A stretch of DNA of 36,361 bases from Maribacter sp. (GTDB lineage: Bacteria; Bacteroidota; Bacteroidia; Flavobacteriales; Flavobacteriaceae), in NCBI GenBank assembly GCA_024228355.1, contig JAAETN010000475.1, forward strand, positions 1 to 36,361, read 5' to 3'. The translations under genes were made by a program, and so were the position numbers. Under the pieces are notes generated by a model. It was given only the letters and a program-made list of their open reading frames with translations, had not been told where the DNA came from and made no database searches. Shown here piece by piece: positions 1-10,677 of this stretch (position 1 is its first letter; each line of letters opens with the position of its first letter).

Positions 1-930
1 ACAATAAACAAGGTTTGTGCCTCAGGAATGAAAGCGGTAATGCAGGCCGCTCAGGCCATAGCCTTAGGGGATATCTCAATTGCTGTTGCAGGGGGAATGG
101 AAAACATGAGTCTTATCCCACATTATTTGTACATGCGGACTGGACTAAAATTTGGACCTACATCTATAATAGACGGAATGCAGAAAGATGGCTTGGTTGA
201 TGTTTATGATCAAAATGCGATGGGGGTTTGTGCAGATGCATGTGCTGTTGAACATAATTTTAGTAGGGAGGATCAGGATAATTTTGCCATACAATCGTAC
301 CAGAGATCTGCGAATGCATGGAAGGGAGGGAAATTCACCAATGAAGTAATTCCCGTTGAAGTTCCACAAAAAAGAGGAGAACCAATTATTGTGGCGGAAG
401 ATGAGGAATTCAAAAATGTAAAGATTGAAAAAATTCCGGCTTTGCGTCCTGCATTTACAAAAGAAGGAACGGTTACGGCGGCCAATGCATCAACCATCAA
501 TGACGGTGCCGCTGCTATGATTTTGATGAGTGCAGAAAAGGTGAAGGAATTGAATCTTACCCCACGAGCCACCATTAAGGGGTTTGCAGATGCAGCACAA
601 GAACCTGAATGGTTCACTACTGCGCCAGCGAAAGCCTTACCCAAAGCATTGGACAAAGCTGGGATATCAATTGAGGATGTGGATTATTTTGAATTCAATG
701 AGGCTTTTTCGGTGGTTGGTCTTGCCAATATGAAATTACTTGGCTTGAATGATACCAATGTAAACGTGCATGGCGGAGCCGTATCCTTGGGTCATCCATT
801 AGGTTGTTCAGGGGCACGAATTATGATAACCCTTCTCAATGTTTTAGAACAGAATAATAGCAAATTAGGTGCTGCGGCAATTTGCAATGGAGGAGGTGGA
901 GCTTCCGCCATTATTCTGGATAGAAACTAA
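1..930 (+). CDS. acetyl-CoA C-acetyltransferase (thiolase), 5'-truncated by window edge
   Basis: Frame 1 is open from base 1 (TINKVCASGMKAVMQAAQAI...). Thiolase motifs NKVCASGMKA, GGMENMS, NEAFSVV, VHGGAVSLGHPLGCSGARI and CNGGGGASA are present. Confidence 0.95.
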   Translation, partial: TINKVCASGMKAVMQAAQAIALGDISIAVAGGMENMSLIPHYLYMRTGLKFGPTSIIDGMQKDGLVDVYDQNAMGVCADACAVEHNFSREDQDNFAIQSYQRSANAWKGGKFTNEVIPVEVPQKRGEPIIVAEDEEFKNVKIEKIPALRPAFTKEGTVTAANASTINDGAAAMILMSAEKVKELNLTPRATIKGFADAAQEPEWFTTAPAKALPKALDKAGISIEDVDYFEFNEAFSVVGLANMKLLGLNDTNVNVHGGAVSLGHPLGCSGARIMITLLNVLEQNNSKLGAAAICNGGGGASAIILDRN

Positions 931-950
931 ATTGTAGCGTCAATAATTCT

Positions 951-1697
951 ATGCAATACGGTATTTGCCAATTAAGCATTGTTCCTATTAGATCCAACGC
1001 AGATGACACTGCCGAAATGGTCTCCCAGTTATTATATGGAGAACATTACAAGGTTTTGGAACAACGCAAATACTGGAGTAAAATACGTACGGCTTTTGAT
1101 AAATGCGAGGGTTGGGTTCAAAACTTACAGATTACCCTGATTGATGAAAACGAATATGCCACATTAGATACAGATGATTCTCCCCAACATACGGTTGATT
1201 TGGTCTCATTTGTAGCAATTGACAAAAGTAACCTCTTGCCTGTAGTTCTTGGTTCAATATTCCATGATACATCCAAACATGTACTTGAAGGAAATTTAAT
1301 TTCATCTAGACAACAAAAGTCGCACTTTATTAATATTGCACTGCTATATTTAAATACTACCTATTTATGGGGTGGCAAAAGCCCTTTTGGTATCGATGCC
1401 TCAGGATTTACACAAATGGTCTATAGAATAAACGGATACAAATTACTTCGAAGTTCAGAAGAACAGGCTACCCAAGGGACGGCGCTAAGTTTTATCGAAG
1501 AATGCGAAGCAGGTGATTTGGCCTTTTTTGACAATAACGAAGGAATTATTGATCACGTTGGAATCATTATGGACAACAACTACGTTATTCATGTTCATGG
1601 CAAAGTAAGAATAGACCGTATTGATCATACCGGTATTTTTAATAATGATGTAAAGAACTATACACACCAACTTCGGGTCATAAAAAAAATCATATAA
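951..1697 (+). CDS. NlpC/P60 (C40) family peptidase with N-terminal SH3-like domain
   Basis: NlpC/P60 pattern YLWGGKSPFGIDASGFTQ...GDLAFF...DHVGIIM...VIHVHG. The catalytic Cys position appears to be Ala (IDASGF rather than the usual D-C-S-G). Confidence 0.85.
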   Translation: MQYGICQLSIVPIRSNADDTAEMVSQLLYGEHYKVLEQRKYWSKIRTAFDKCEGWVQNLQITLIDENEYATLDTDDSPQHTVDLVSFVAIDKSNLLPVVLGSIFHDTSKHVLEGNLISSRQQKSHFINIALLYLNTTYLWGGKSPFGIDASGFTQMVYRINGYKLLRSSEEQATQGTALSFIEECEAGDLAFFDNNEGIIDHVGIIMDNNYVIHVHGKVRIDRIDHTGIFNNDVKNYTHQLRVIKKII

Positions 1698-1730
1698 AAA
1701 AGCCCCGACTGTCTGTCAGGGCCTTATTTA
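1696..1730. terminator. Putative bidirectional rho-independent terminator between convergent genes
   Basis: GCCCcGACtgtctGTCaGGGC hairpin (1702-1722) preceded by an A-run and followed by a T-rich tract. Confidence 0.6.
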
Positions 1731-1749
1731 CTATTTGTAACGAAATTGA

Positions 1750-3012
1750 TTATTCCCCTAAGAGTTTTTTCAATCTCATGAAATTCTCATTGTCGCCCAT
1801 GGCACCATAGATATTTTTCAACTGTGTCAAAATTCCTTGGTTATCAGGATTCACTTTTAAGGCATCTTCCAAAACCATTGCACCCTCTCTGAATAAGTCA
1901 TCTTTCTGTTGCTTTAATTCATCATAACGAGCAATATCATCTCTAGAGTTCCCTAAGGAATTCATCTCATCAATGAGTCCGTTACCTTCATTCACATAAG
2001 TGGTAGAAAGATTCAATTGTGCATTTGTATATCCCGGATTAATTTCCAATGCTCTAAGGTAAGAGGCTCTTGCCGCTTCAATATCACCTTGTTCCATACT
2101 AATTACGCCTATATTGTAATGCAAATCTGGATTGTCCGGTGCAACAGTTGCAGCTTCTGCCATTAATGATTTGAATTTTTCCTTGTCACCTAATTTATAA
2201 TGTAGATTTGCTTCATTTAAAATTAAGTTCACATCTTTTGGATCATTGGCCCTAGCCGCCTTATATGCTTCCATAGCTTTATCGTCCTCACCCAATTGCG
2301 TATAAATCAGAGCTATGTTCTTCACAATTTCAGTAGTTTTGGCCTCCGTTTTTTCATCAAGTGGATCTGTGTAGGTTCCTGATTTCACCATCAAATCCCT
2401 TTGGACTTTATCCATAATTTCAACTTTCCCAGTTGCTACATTGGTGGCCTTGTATTCTATACCACCTCCATTATAGCCTATTTGCTTAAGTTCATTATAA
2501 TAGCCCAGTGACTGATTCCAATGACCACCATTCACTGCACTACTTGCGGCATAATAAAGATAAATGGTATCCTTTGGGCTAAGCTTGTAGCTCATATAGA
2601 GCTTTTCTCCCGCCTCTTTGTATTTCTTGTTACCATTATCTTCTACAGCTGAATTAACCAAGTCACCCGCAAGAGTTGCCAGTTGCACCTTGATTTCTTT
2701 ACCATATTTTGCTTTACCACTGGCAACTTCAATTTCATCGGCTTTATTGAAGGAAGAAATCGCAGTATCAAAGGCACTATTATCCCCTTTTTTAGCCAAA
2801 TCGGCATATATCTTTCCGCGAAGAAAATGATACTGGGCCTGTAATTTTACATCTGCTGCATCGATTACTCCAGCGGCAGCCTCAAGGGATGCTTTAGCTC
2901 CTGCAGCATCACCTCCCTTAAGAGCTTTATCTGCTGCTTTTATCTCATTTTTTTGAGCAAAGCCAACAATTGTAAAGGACATTGCTGCAAGTATTAAAAT
3001 TTTAGTTTTCAT
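1750..3012 (-). CDS. Secreted/periplasmic tetratricopeptide repeat protein
   Basis: Signal-peptide-like N-terminus (MKTKILILAAMSFTIVGFAQ) and several TPR-like repeats (AMEAYKAARANDPKDVN, DLHYNIGVISMEQGDIEAARASYLRALEINPGYTNAQLNL). Confidence 0.85.
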   Translation of the reverse strand: MKTKILILAAMSFTIVGFAQKNEIKAADKALKGGDAAGAKASLEAAAGVIDAADVKLQAQYHFLRGKIYADLAKKGDNSAFDTAISSFNKADEIEVASGKAKYGKEIKVQLATLAGDLVNSAVEDNGNKKYKEAGEKLYMSYKLSPKDTIYLYYAASSAVNGGHWNQSLGYYNELKQIGYNGGGIEYKATNVATGKVEIMDKVQRDLMVKSGTYTDPLDEKTEAKTTEIVKNIALIYTQLGEDDKAMEAYKAARANDPKDVNLILNEANLHYKLGDKEKFKSLMAEAATVAPDNPDLHYNIGVISMEQGDIEAARASYLRALEINPGYTNAQLNLSTTYVNEGNGLIDEMNSLGNSRDDIARYDELKQQKDDLFREGAMVLEDALKVNPDNQGILTQLKNIYGAMGDNENFMRLKKLLGE

Positions 3013-3044
3013 TTCGATTTAATTAAAATATTAGTGTATATTGA

Positions 3045-5579
3045 TTATTCTTTTGTATCGTCAGTACTTCCTTTATCAAGAGCCGTGCCATCTTCTGTTT
3101 CTACCTCAATATTCAAGATATCAGCTTCTTCAACGGCATCGTCGTCCTTCATAACCTTAGCAACAGCTGCAATACTATCGTTACCCTTGATATTTATTAA
3201 TTTAACACCCTGTGTAGCTCTACCCATTACGCGCAAGTCTTCTACACTCATCCGAATTGCAATACCTGATTTATTTATGATCATAAGATCATCGGAATCA
3301 GATACATTTTTAATAGCGACCAGACCGCCTGTCTTTTCAGTAATGGAAATGGTCTTAACTCCTTTGCCGCCTCGATTTGTAATTCTATAATCATCAATAC
3401 TGGAACGTTTGCCATATCCGTTTTCGGAAACCACAAGTATTTCTTCATCAAAGTTATGAACGGAAACCATTCCTATGACCTCATCATTTTCATCTGCCAA
3501 ACGTATTCCACGAACACCCGAAGCATTACGGCCCATAGGTCTAGTTTTTCCCTCTTCAAACCTAATGGCCTTTCCTGATTTTAATCCTAGGAATATTTGG
3601 CTTGTACCAGTCGTTAATTTAGCTTCCAAAAGTTCATCGTTCTCCCGAATACCAATGGCATTGATTCCATTCTGGCGTGGTCTTGAATATTGCTCCAAGG
3701 AAGTTTTCTTGACCGTACCCCTTTTTGTGGCCATTATTACAAAATGATTATTCACATAATCCTCATCCTTTAGATCTTGGGTACAAATGAAGGCTTTGAC
3801 CTTATCATCCTGTTCAATATTTATAAGATTCTGGATTGCCCTACCCTTTGAAGTTCTGCTGCCTTCGGGAATCTCAAAAACACGCATCCAGAAACACTTG
3901 CCTTTTTGGGTGAAGAACAACATATATTGGTGGTTGGTTCCCACGAATAAATGCTCTAAGAAATCTTCTGTTCTTGTAGATGAGGCTTTCTGGCCAACTC
4001 CACCCCTATTCTGGGTCTTGTATTCAGTAAGTGGTGTTCTTTTAATATAACCCGCATGTGAAATTGTAATGACCACTTGCTCGTCAGGAATCATATCCTC
4101 GATACTCAAATCACCACCAGCAAAATTTATTTCCGATCGCCTTTCATCACCATATTTGTTTTTTACTTCTAGAAGCTCATCCTTTATGATTTGCATTCTT
4201 CGATCTTTGCGATCCAAGATATCCTTTAGATCAGCAATCGTCTTAATGACTTGTTCATATTCAGATCGCAATTTATCTTGCTCTAGACCTGTAAGTTGGC
4301 GAAGTCGCATTTCAACAATGGCTTTCGCTTGAATCTCAGTCAATTTAAAGCGTTCCATCAAGTTCTCTCTTGCCTCATCCGCATTGGAAGATGCCCTTAT
4401 GATGGCGATGACCTCATCAATATTATCCGAAGCTATAATTAAACCTTCAAGGATATGCGCCCTATCCTCTGCCTTTTTCAGTTCGAATTTCGTCCTTCTA
4501 ACAACAACTTCATGTCTATGTTCCACGAAATAATGGATCATCTCCTTAACATTCAACATCTGTGGTCTGCCTTTTACCAGGGCAATGTTGTTTACGCTAA
4601 ATGACGATTGCAACGCAGTATATTTGAAAAGGGTGTTTAGGACAATGTTAGGAATAGCATCCCTCTTGAGAATATATACGATGCGCATACCTTTTCTATC
4701 GGATTCATCACGAATGGAGGATATACCTTCAATTTTTTTGTCATTTACCAAATCGGCGGTCTTTTTGATCATATCCGCTTTATTGACTTGGAAGGGTATC
4801 TCAGTCACAATAATGCACTCCCTCCCCTGAACTTCTTCTATATTTGCCTTAGCACGTATCTTAACCCTGCCCCTACCGGTGTGAAAAGCTTCCTTAACAC
4901 CATCGTACCCATATATCACACCTCCGGTCGGAAAATCGGGAGCTTTGATATGTGTTATCAGCTCATCAACCTCGATATCGCTATTATCAATATAGGCAAC
5001 CGTACCATCCACAACCTCAGAAAGGTTGTGTGGAGGCATGTTCGTTGCCATACCAACGGCTATACCCGAGGCACCATTAACCAACAAATTAGGAATCCTT
5101 GTAGGTAGTACTGTTGGTTCTTCTAAGGAATCATCGAAGTTCAACTGATGATCAACAGTATCCTTATCTATATCAATCAACATATCATCAGCTATCTTGC
5201 GCATACGTGCTTCTGTGTAACGCATGGCAGCTGGACTATCACCATCAATGGACCCAAAGTTACCTTGCCCATCTACCAACATATATCTCAAACTCCATTC
5301 TTGGGCCATACGCACCATGGAATCATAAACTGAAGTATCGCCATGGGGGTGGTATTTACCTAAAACCTCACCAACAATACGGGCAGATTTTTTATGTGCA
5401 CTATTTGAGCGAACACCCAATTCGTGCATGCCGTAAAGAACCCTTCTGTGTACAGGTTTTAAACCGTCCCTGACATCCGGCAAGGCGCGTGACACAATGA
5501 CCGACATTGAATAATCAATGTAGGCAGACTTCATTTCCTTATCTATGTTAATAGGAATCAATTTTTCTCCTTCTGCCAT
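3045..5579 (-). CDS. gyrA: DNA gyrase subunit A
   Basis: 844 aa with classic GyrA motifs ([68 protein letters not shown]). Confidence 0.97.
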   Translation of the reverse strand: MAEGEKLIPINIDKEMKSAYIDYSMSVIVSRALPDVRDGLKPVHRRVLYGMHELGVRSNSAHKKSARIVGEVLGKYHPHGDTSVYDSMVRMAQEWSLRYMLVDGQGNFGSIDGDSPAAMRYTEARMRKIADDMLIDIDKDTVDHQLNFDDSLEEPTVLPTRIPNLLVNGASGIAVGMATNMPPHNLSEVVDGTVAYIDNSDIEVDELITHIKAPDFPTGGVIYGYDGVKEAFHTGRGRVKIRAKANIEEVQGRECIIVTEIPFQVNKADMIKKTADLVNDKKIEGISSIRDESDRKGMRIVYILKRDAIPNIVLNTLFKYTALQSSFSVNNIALVKGRPQMLNVKEMIHYFVEHRHEVVVRRTKFELKKAEDRAHILEGLIIASDNIDEVIAIIRASSNADEARENLMERFKLTEIQAKAIVEMRLRQLTGLEQDKLRSEYEQVIKTIADLKDILDRKDRRMQIIKDELLEVKNKYGDERRSEINFAGGDLSIEDMIPDEQVVITISHAGYIKRTPLTEYKTQNRGGVGQKASSTRTEDFLEHLFVGTNHQYMLFFTQKGKCFWMRVFEIPEGSRTSKGRAIQNLINIEQDDKVKAFICTQDLKDEDYVNNHFVIMATKRGTVKKTSLEQYSRPRQNGINAIGIRENDELLEAKLTTGTSQIFLGLKSGKAIRFEEGKTRPMGRNASGVRGIRLADENDEVIGMVSVHNFDEEILVVSENGYGKRSSIDDYRITNRGGKGVKTISITEKTGGLVAIKNVSDSDDLMIINKSGIAIRMSVEDLRVMGRATQGVKLINIKGNDSIAAVAKVMKDDDAVEEADILNIEVETEDGTALDKGSTDDTKE

Positions 5580-5837
5580 TCTACTATTTTATCTATTTAA
5601 TTTGGTTAAAAAAGCAAGGCAATATACGTAAATTCAAAGCTTTCAAAGCACATATCAAATACTTTATAAAAGAATTTATTAACACCTTTTACAGCTATTT
5701 TAGTTAATAATTTCAATGTTAATTATTTTGTAATTCGGTGCTTTTTTCGTCATTTAGGACATGTTTATCGATTATAGGTATAGTATTTGAACGAGTTTGG
5801 TATAGTTTTACTAATTTTATGGATGAAAGGATAATTT

Positions 5838-8387
5838 ATGGATGATAATTTTTCGCCGAGGGTAAAAGATGTAATTGCGTATAGCAAGGAAGAGGCATTA
5901 CGATTGGGCCATGATTTTATAGGCACCGAACATTTGATGCTTGGACTTTTGCGTGATGGAAATGGAAAGGCAATAAGCATTTTGGATGCTTTGGAAGTCG
6001 ACTTGGACCACTTAAGAAGAAAAGTGGAAATCCTGAGTCCATCAAACCCAAACCCAAGTGGAGTTCAAAAAGATAAAAAGAACCTGCATTTAACAAGACA
6101 GGCAGAACGCGCTTTGAAAACAACCTTTTTAGAAGCAAAACTATTTCAGAGCTCTTCAATAAACACCGCTCATTTGTTATTGTGTATTCTCAGGAACGAG
6201 AATGACCCAACTACCAAATTACTTCACAAACTAAAAGTTGATTATGACGGGGTAAAAGAACAATTCAAGTTTATGATTACAAGCGATGATGATATCGTTG
6301 ATTCTCCGACTTCTGAATCTTTTCCAAGCGATTCTGATGATGTTAACGAAGGTAAGGAAAGTACATTCGGGTCTACATCAACACAAAAAGGAAATAAAAA
6401 ATCGAAGACACCTGTCCTCGACAATTTTGGAAGGGACCTGACCCAAATGGCCGAAGAGAATAAGTTAGATCCGGTAGTAGGCCGTGAGAAGGAAATAGAA
6501 AGAGTTTCACAGATATTGAGCCGACGAAAAAAGAACAACCCTTTACTTATTGGTGAGCCTGGTGTTGGCAAAAGCGCCATTGCTGAAGGTTTGGCGCTAC
6601 GAATTATAAACAAAAAAGTTTCAAGGATTCTTTATAACAAGCGGGTAGTTACATTGGACTTGGCTTCGCTTGTTGCTGGCACGAAATATCGCGGACAGTT
6701 CGAAGAACGCATGAAAGCGGTCATGAACGAATTAGAGAAGAATGATGAAGTTATTCTTTTTATTGATGAGATTCACACGATTGTTGGCGCTGGTGGAGCA
6801 ACTGGAAGTTTAGATGCTTCCAACATGTTCAAACCTGCCTTGGCGCGAGGAGAGATTCAATGTATTGGAGCAACCACTTTAGATGAGTACAGACAGTACA
6901 TAGAAAAAGATGGTGCTCTGGAGCGAAGGTTCCAAAAGGTTATCGTTGAACCGACCTCGGTTAGTGAGACAATTGAAATTCTGCAAAATATAAAAGAAAA
7001 ATACGAAGACCATCATAATGTAGAGTATACGGATGAAGCTATTGTCGCATGCGTAAAGTTGACCAATAGGTACATGACAGATAGATTCTTGCCTGACAAG
7101 GCGATTGATGCCTTGGATGAAGCTGGTTCAAGAGTACATATTGTAAATATGGATGTGCCCAAGCAGATTTTGGAGCTTGAAAAACAGCTTGAGGACGTTC
7201 GAGAGTTGAAGAACAGTGTTGTCAAAAAACAAAAGTACGAGGAAGCAGCCAAGTTGCGCGATGATGAAAAAAGATTAGAGAAAGAATTGTCTGTTGCCCA
7301 AGAAAAATGGGAGGAAGATAGTAGGTTGCATAAAGAGGTGGTTTCTGAGGATAATGTCGCTGATGTTGTTTCTATGATGAGTGGTATACCTGTAAATAGG
7401 ATTGCTCAAACTGAAAGTAACAAACTAGCTGAATTACCTGAACTTATTAAGGCAAACGTAATAGGGCAAGATGAAGCAGTAGCAAAAGTAGCTAAGGCTA
7501 TTCAACGCAACCGAGCAGGATTGAAAGACCCGAACAAGCCTATAGGGTCATTTATATTCTTAGGTCAGACCGGGGTTGGTAAAACGCAACTTGCCAAAGT
7601 TTTAGCCAAGGAACTATTCGACTCAGAAGATGCTCTGATACGTATTGACATGAGCGAATACATGGAAAAATTCGCTATCTCGAGATTGGTTGGTGCACCT
7701 CCGGGTTATGTTGGTTATGAAGAGGGTGGACAGTTGACCGAAAAAGTGCGTCGTAAACCATATTCAGTAATACTTTTGGATGAAGTTGAAAAAGCGCATC
7801 CAGATGTATTCAATATGATGCTTCAGGTTCTTGATGATGGCTTCTTGACGGATAGTCTGGGTAGGAAAATCGATTTTAGAAATACCATAATCATCATGAC
7901 TTCCAATATTGGATCTAGACAATTGAAGGATTTTGGTCAGGGAGTAGGTTTTGGTACCTCCGCAAAAAAATCACAAGCGGACACTCATCAAAAAAGTGTT
8001 ATTGAAAATGCTTTGAAAAAAGCTTTTGCGCCTGAATTCTTGAATAGAATTGATGATGTCGTCGTATTCAATTCCTTGGAAAGAGAACATATCCACAAAA
8101 TCATCGACATTGAATTGGCCAAGCTCTTTGCAAGAATTAAGGATATTGGTTACAACCTCAATTTAACTGATAAAGCGAAGGATTATATTGCAGAAAAAGG
8201 CTTTGACAAACAATATGGAGCCAGACCTCTGAAACGGGCCATCCAAAAATACATAGAAGATGCCTTGGCAGAGGAAATTGTCAATTCCAAATTAGAGGAA
8301 GGTGATAACATTTTTATGGATTTGGATAAAAAGAAAGAAGTCTTGACCATAAAAATCAAAAAGGCTGAAAAGTCCTCTAAAACATAG
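5838..8387 (+). CDS. clpC: ATP-dependent Clp protease ATP-binding subunit ClpC
   Basis: N-terminal Clp repeats (FSPRVKDVIAYSKEEALRLGHDFIGTEHLMLGLL), two AAA modules (GEPGVGKSAIAEGLA, GQTGVGKTQLAKVLAKELF) and a UVR-like middle domain. Confidence 0.96.
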   Translation: MDDNFSPRVKDVIAYSKEEALRLGHDFIGTEHLMLGLLRDGNGKAISILDALEVDLDHLRRKVEILSPSNPNPSGVQKDKKNLHLTRQAERALKTTFLEAKLFQSSSINTAHLLLCILRNENDPTTKLLHKLKVDYDGVKEQFKFMITSDDDIVDSPTSESFPSDSDDVNEGKESTFGSTSTQKGNKKSKTPVLDNFGRDLTQMAEENKLDPVVGREKEIERVSQILSRRKKNNPLLIGEPGVGKSAIAEGLALRIINKKVSRILYNKRVVTLDLASLVAGTKYRGQFEERMKAVMNELEKNDEVILFIDEIHTIVGAGGATGSLDASNMFKPALARGEIQCIGATTLDEYRQYIEKDGALERRFQKVIVEPTSVSETIEILQNIKEKYEDHHNVEYTDEAIVACVKLTNRYMTDRFLPDKAIDALDEAGSRVHIVNMDVPKQILELEKQLEDVRELKNSVVKKQKYEEAAKLRDDEKRLEKELSVAQEKWEEDSRLHKEVVSEDNVADVVSMMSGIPVNRIAQTESNKLAELPELIKANVIGQDEAVAKVAKAIQRNRAGLKDPNKPIGSFIFLGQTGVGKTQLAKVLAKELFDSEDALIRIDMSEYMEKFAISRLVGAPPGYVGYEEGGQLTEKVRRKPYSVILLDEVEKAHPDVFNMMLQVLDDGFLTDSLGRKIDFRNTIIIMTSNIGSRQLKDFGQGVGFGTSAKKSQADTHQKSVIENALKKAFAPEFLNRIDDVVVFNSLEREHIHKIIDIELAKLFARIKDIGYNLNLTDKAKDYIAEKGFDKQYGARPLKRAIQKYIEDALAEEIVNSKLEEGDNIFMDLDKKKEVLTIKIKKAEKSSKT

Positions 8388-8410
8388 ACGTTCGTAAGAA
8401 AATTATGATG

Positions 8411-8441
8411 AGGGAGTCACGCATAATGACTCCCTTTTTTT
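8411..8441 (+). terminator. Rho-independent terminator after clpC
   Basis: AGGGAGTCA-cgcataa-TGACTCCCT perfect stem followed by a T run. Confidence 0.9.
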
Positions 8442-8587
8442 ATATGTCATTTTGGAAAAGTGTAAAATAAGAGGCAAGGAATATTCTAGGTAGGCAGTAT
8501 ACACGATATTTAAGCCTTTTATCTAGTTTTTTGTTTATTCGCAATTCTACACTCTACATTCGTTTCAGACACTATAACACACATGAA

Positions 8588-8992
8588 ATGGACGTGGGAT
8601 CAACCAAGAAAACCATTATTATCAGGGAGTATAATTTAGAGGTAGGAGTTATACAGGTATATAAAAAATATATGGTTGCAATTTTTGAGGAAGGAGCAAC
8701 TTTAACCCTGGAAAGAGCCTATCAGATTATTGGAATTGCTGAAATACATTTTAGAGACAAGCCTTTTGGTTACATAAGTCATCGCAAGCATGCCTATGCT
8801 GTTGATCCGACCGTATATACATACCTTAGAGAACTTGATAATATGAAGGCCTTTGCCATAGTTTCCGTAAAGGAAATAGATATGCACAACTTTAAGATTG
8901 AGAAATTATTCTATAAAAAACCAATGAAGTTCTTTATAGAGTTCGACAATGCCTTGTCTTGGGTAAAAAGACGCGTTAAAGCGGCAAAATAA
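8588..8992 (+). CDS. Conserved hypothetical protein, possibly SpoIIAA/STAS-like
   Basis: ORF 8531-8992. The internal ATG at 8588 (MDVGSTKKTIIIREYNLEVGVIQVYKKYMVAIFEEG...) looks a better start than the ORF-track start. Fold suggestion is from general appearance only. Confidence 0.6.
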   Translation: MDVGSTKKTIIIREYNLEVGVIQVYKKYMVAIFEEGATLTLERAYQIIGIAEIHFRDKPFGYISHRKHAYAVDPTVYTYLRELDNMKAFAIVSVKEIDMHNFKIEKLFYKKPMKFFIEFDNALSWVKRRVKAAK

Positions 8993-9029
8993 AACCCACA
9001 TTTAACGATTAAACCAACTTGTTATTTAA

Positions 9030-10577
9030 TTATTGATCCTCGTCAGGACCTTCTTGTTCCGTTGTTTCTGGAATCTCAAATAAATCAATATAGGCCTTAC
9101 CAATCGCATCGATTAATTTAGATGTGGTCAAGGCTTGGTAACCTGTATTCTCAATCGCCATATCCCCTGCCTTTCCATGCAGGTACACTCCAAATAAGAC
9201 TGCGTTTAATATATCGTAGCCTTGAGCTATCAATCCTGTTATTATTCCCGTTAGGGCATCACCACTTCCAGCGGTTGCCATTCCAGGATTGCCAGTTGAA
9301 TTGATATAACCTTTGTTATCATAAATGGTTATTGTGTGCGCACCTTTAATAACAAGTATAACATCGTATTTTTTTGAAAACGTCCTTGCCTTCTTCAATT
9401 TATCAAAATCATCCTTCCATTTACCAAGTAATCGCTCTAATTCTTTAGGATGCGGTGTCAGAACCGTTTTTGAAGGTAATTTTTTTAACAGGTCTTTGTT
9501 TTTGGCGAGTAAATTCAATCCATCCGCGTCAATAACCAAAGGTGATTTTACCTTTTCCAAAAATTTGGAAAATGCATTTAAGGTTTCCGTTTCAATGCCA
9601 AGACCAACGCCGATCCCAACTACCGAAGGCAGAATATCATACTCAATATTACTTATATGATTTTCATCACTATCGGTGATGACCATCGCTTCTGGTAAAA
9701 AAGTCTGAAGCGGTAAATAACCACATTTTGGTACATAGGCCGTGACTAAACCGCTACCGGTATTTAAACAAGCCTCTGCAGCGAGGGAAACAGCACCAAT
9801 CTTACCATAACTTCCGCCGATTATCAGGGAATGGCCATAGGTACCTTTATGGGAAAATTTCTCTCTAGGAATATATATGGGTAGCATTTCATTCTTGCCT
9901 ATGAGCTCAAATTCCGCTTCAGTATTCATAAAAAATTCAGGATCTAATCCAATATCCAATACCTCCCATTGATTGCTATAAACACCAGTCTCCGGTAAGA
10001 AAAATGTCAATTTTGGAGTTTGAAAGCTAAGCACATGATTTGCACGGACAACTGCATTTTTGTTTTCTACCGGTTTGTCCATGAATACTCCAGAGGGTAT
10101 ATCAACTGCTAGAATAAAAGCATCGGATTTATTCAAATATTGCATTAATTTGGCGACCCATTCATCAGGTGTTCGGTTCAGTCCGATACCGAATATTGCA
10201 TCAACAATAATATCATCGCGACCAATCTCAGGAAATTCAGCACCACACTCCATAAAATGTGGCCATATTTTGCGGTCTTTTAATCTGTCTAGATTGATTA
10301 AAAAATCCTTTGAACGCTTATCGCTATAATTGACAACATTCACTTCAATATTATAACCATGTTCCTTTAAATGCCTCGCCAATGCCATTCCGTCCCCACC
10401 ATTATTGCCGATACCACAGAACAAATGGATTTTCACTTGAGCACCTTGCATGCGTAAATGAAGCCAATTGAATATTTGTTTGGCAGCACGTTCCATGAGG
10501 TCATTACTCGAAATTTGCTGTTTTTCAATTGTGAATTTATCAGCAGCATATATCTGCTCAGCCGTAAAAAATTTCAT
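9030..10577 (-). CDS. nnr: Bifunctional ADP-dependent NAD(P)H-hydrate dehydratase / NAD(P)H-hydrate epimerase
   Basis: YjeF_N epimerase motif (FCGIGNNGGDGMALARHL) and carbohydrate-kinase-like dehydratase motifs (LTPHPKELERLLG, GNPGMATAGSGDALTGIITGLIAQG). Confidence 0.93.
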   Translation of the reverse strand: MKFFTAEQIYAADKFTIEKQQISSNDLMERAAKQIFNWLHLRMQGAQVKIHLFCGIGNNGGDGMALARHLKEHGYNIEVNVVNYSDKRSKDFLINLDRLKDRKIWPHFMECGAEFPEIGRDDIIVDAIFGIGLNRTPDEWVAKLMQYLNKSDAFILAVDIPSGVFMDKPVENKNAVVRANHVLSFQTPKLTFFLPETGVYSNQWEVLDIGLDPEFFMNTEAEFELIGKNEMLPIYIPREKFSHKGTYGHSLIIGGSYGKIGAVSLAAEACLNTGSGLVTAYVPKCGYLPLQTFLPEAMVITDSDENHISNIEYDILPSVVGIGVGLGIETETLNAFSKFLEKVKSPLVIDADGLNLLAKNKDLLKKLPSKTVLTPHPKELERLLGKWKDDFDKLKKARTFSKKYDVILVIKGAHTITIYDNKGYINSTGNPGMATAGSGDALTGIITGLIAQGYDILNAVLFGVYLHGKAGDMAIENTGYQALTTSKLIDAIGKAYIDLFEIPETTEQEGPDEDQ

Positions 10578-10643
10578 TCAGTAAGAATTTTTGGTAAATT
10601 TTGCCGATTCCGTAAAAATCATAGGAATCATTTGATTAGCAAG

Positions 10644-10662
10644 CCAAAAGTACTACTTTTGG
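10644..10662. promoter_or_regulatory. Perfect 19-bp palindrome between divergent nnr and thr leader; candidate operator or RNA hairpin
   Basis: CCAAAAGTA-C-TACTTTTGG, a 9-1-9 perfect inverted repeat in an intergenic region. Confidence 0.6.
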
Positions 10663-10677
10663 TCCTTACAACGAAGT

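Noticed and set aside
5331-5345. Thr/Ser in the GyrA quinolone region ([10 protein letters not shown]) as a resistance mutation
   Set aside because: Cannot distinguish a lineage-typical residue from acquired resistance without relatives; Thr is a conservative replacement for Ser.
3034-5473. Many plus-strand ORFs across gyrA (for example 3034-3390, 4788-5108, 5114-5473)
   Set aside because: All are antisense to the strongly supported gyrA coding sequence and show no recognisable protein features.
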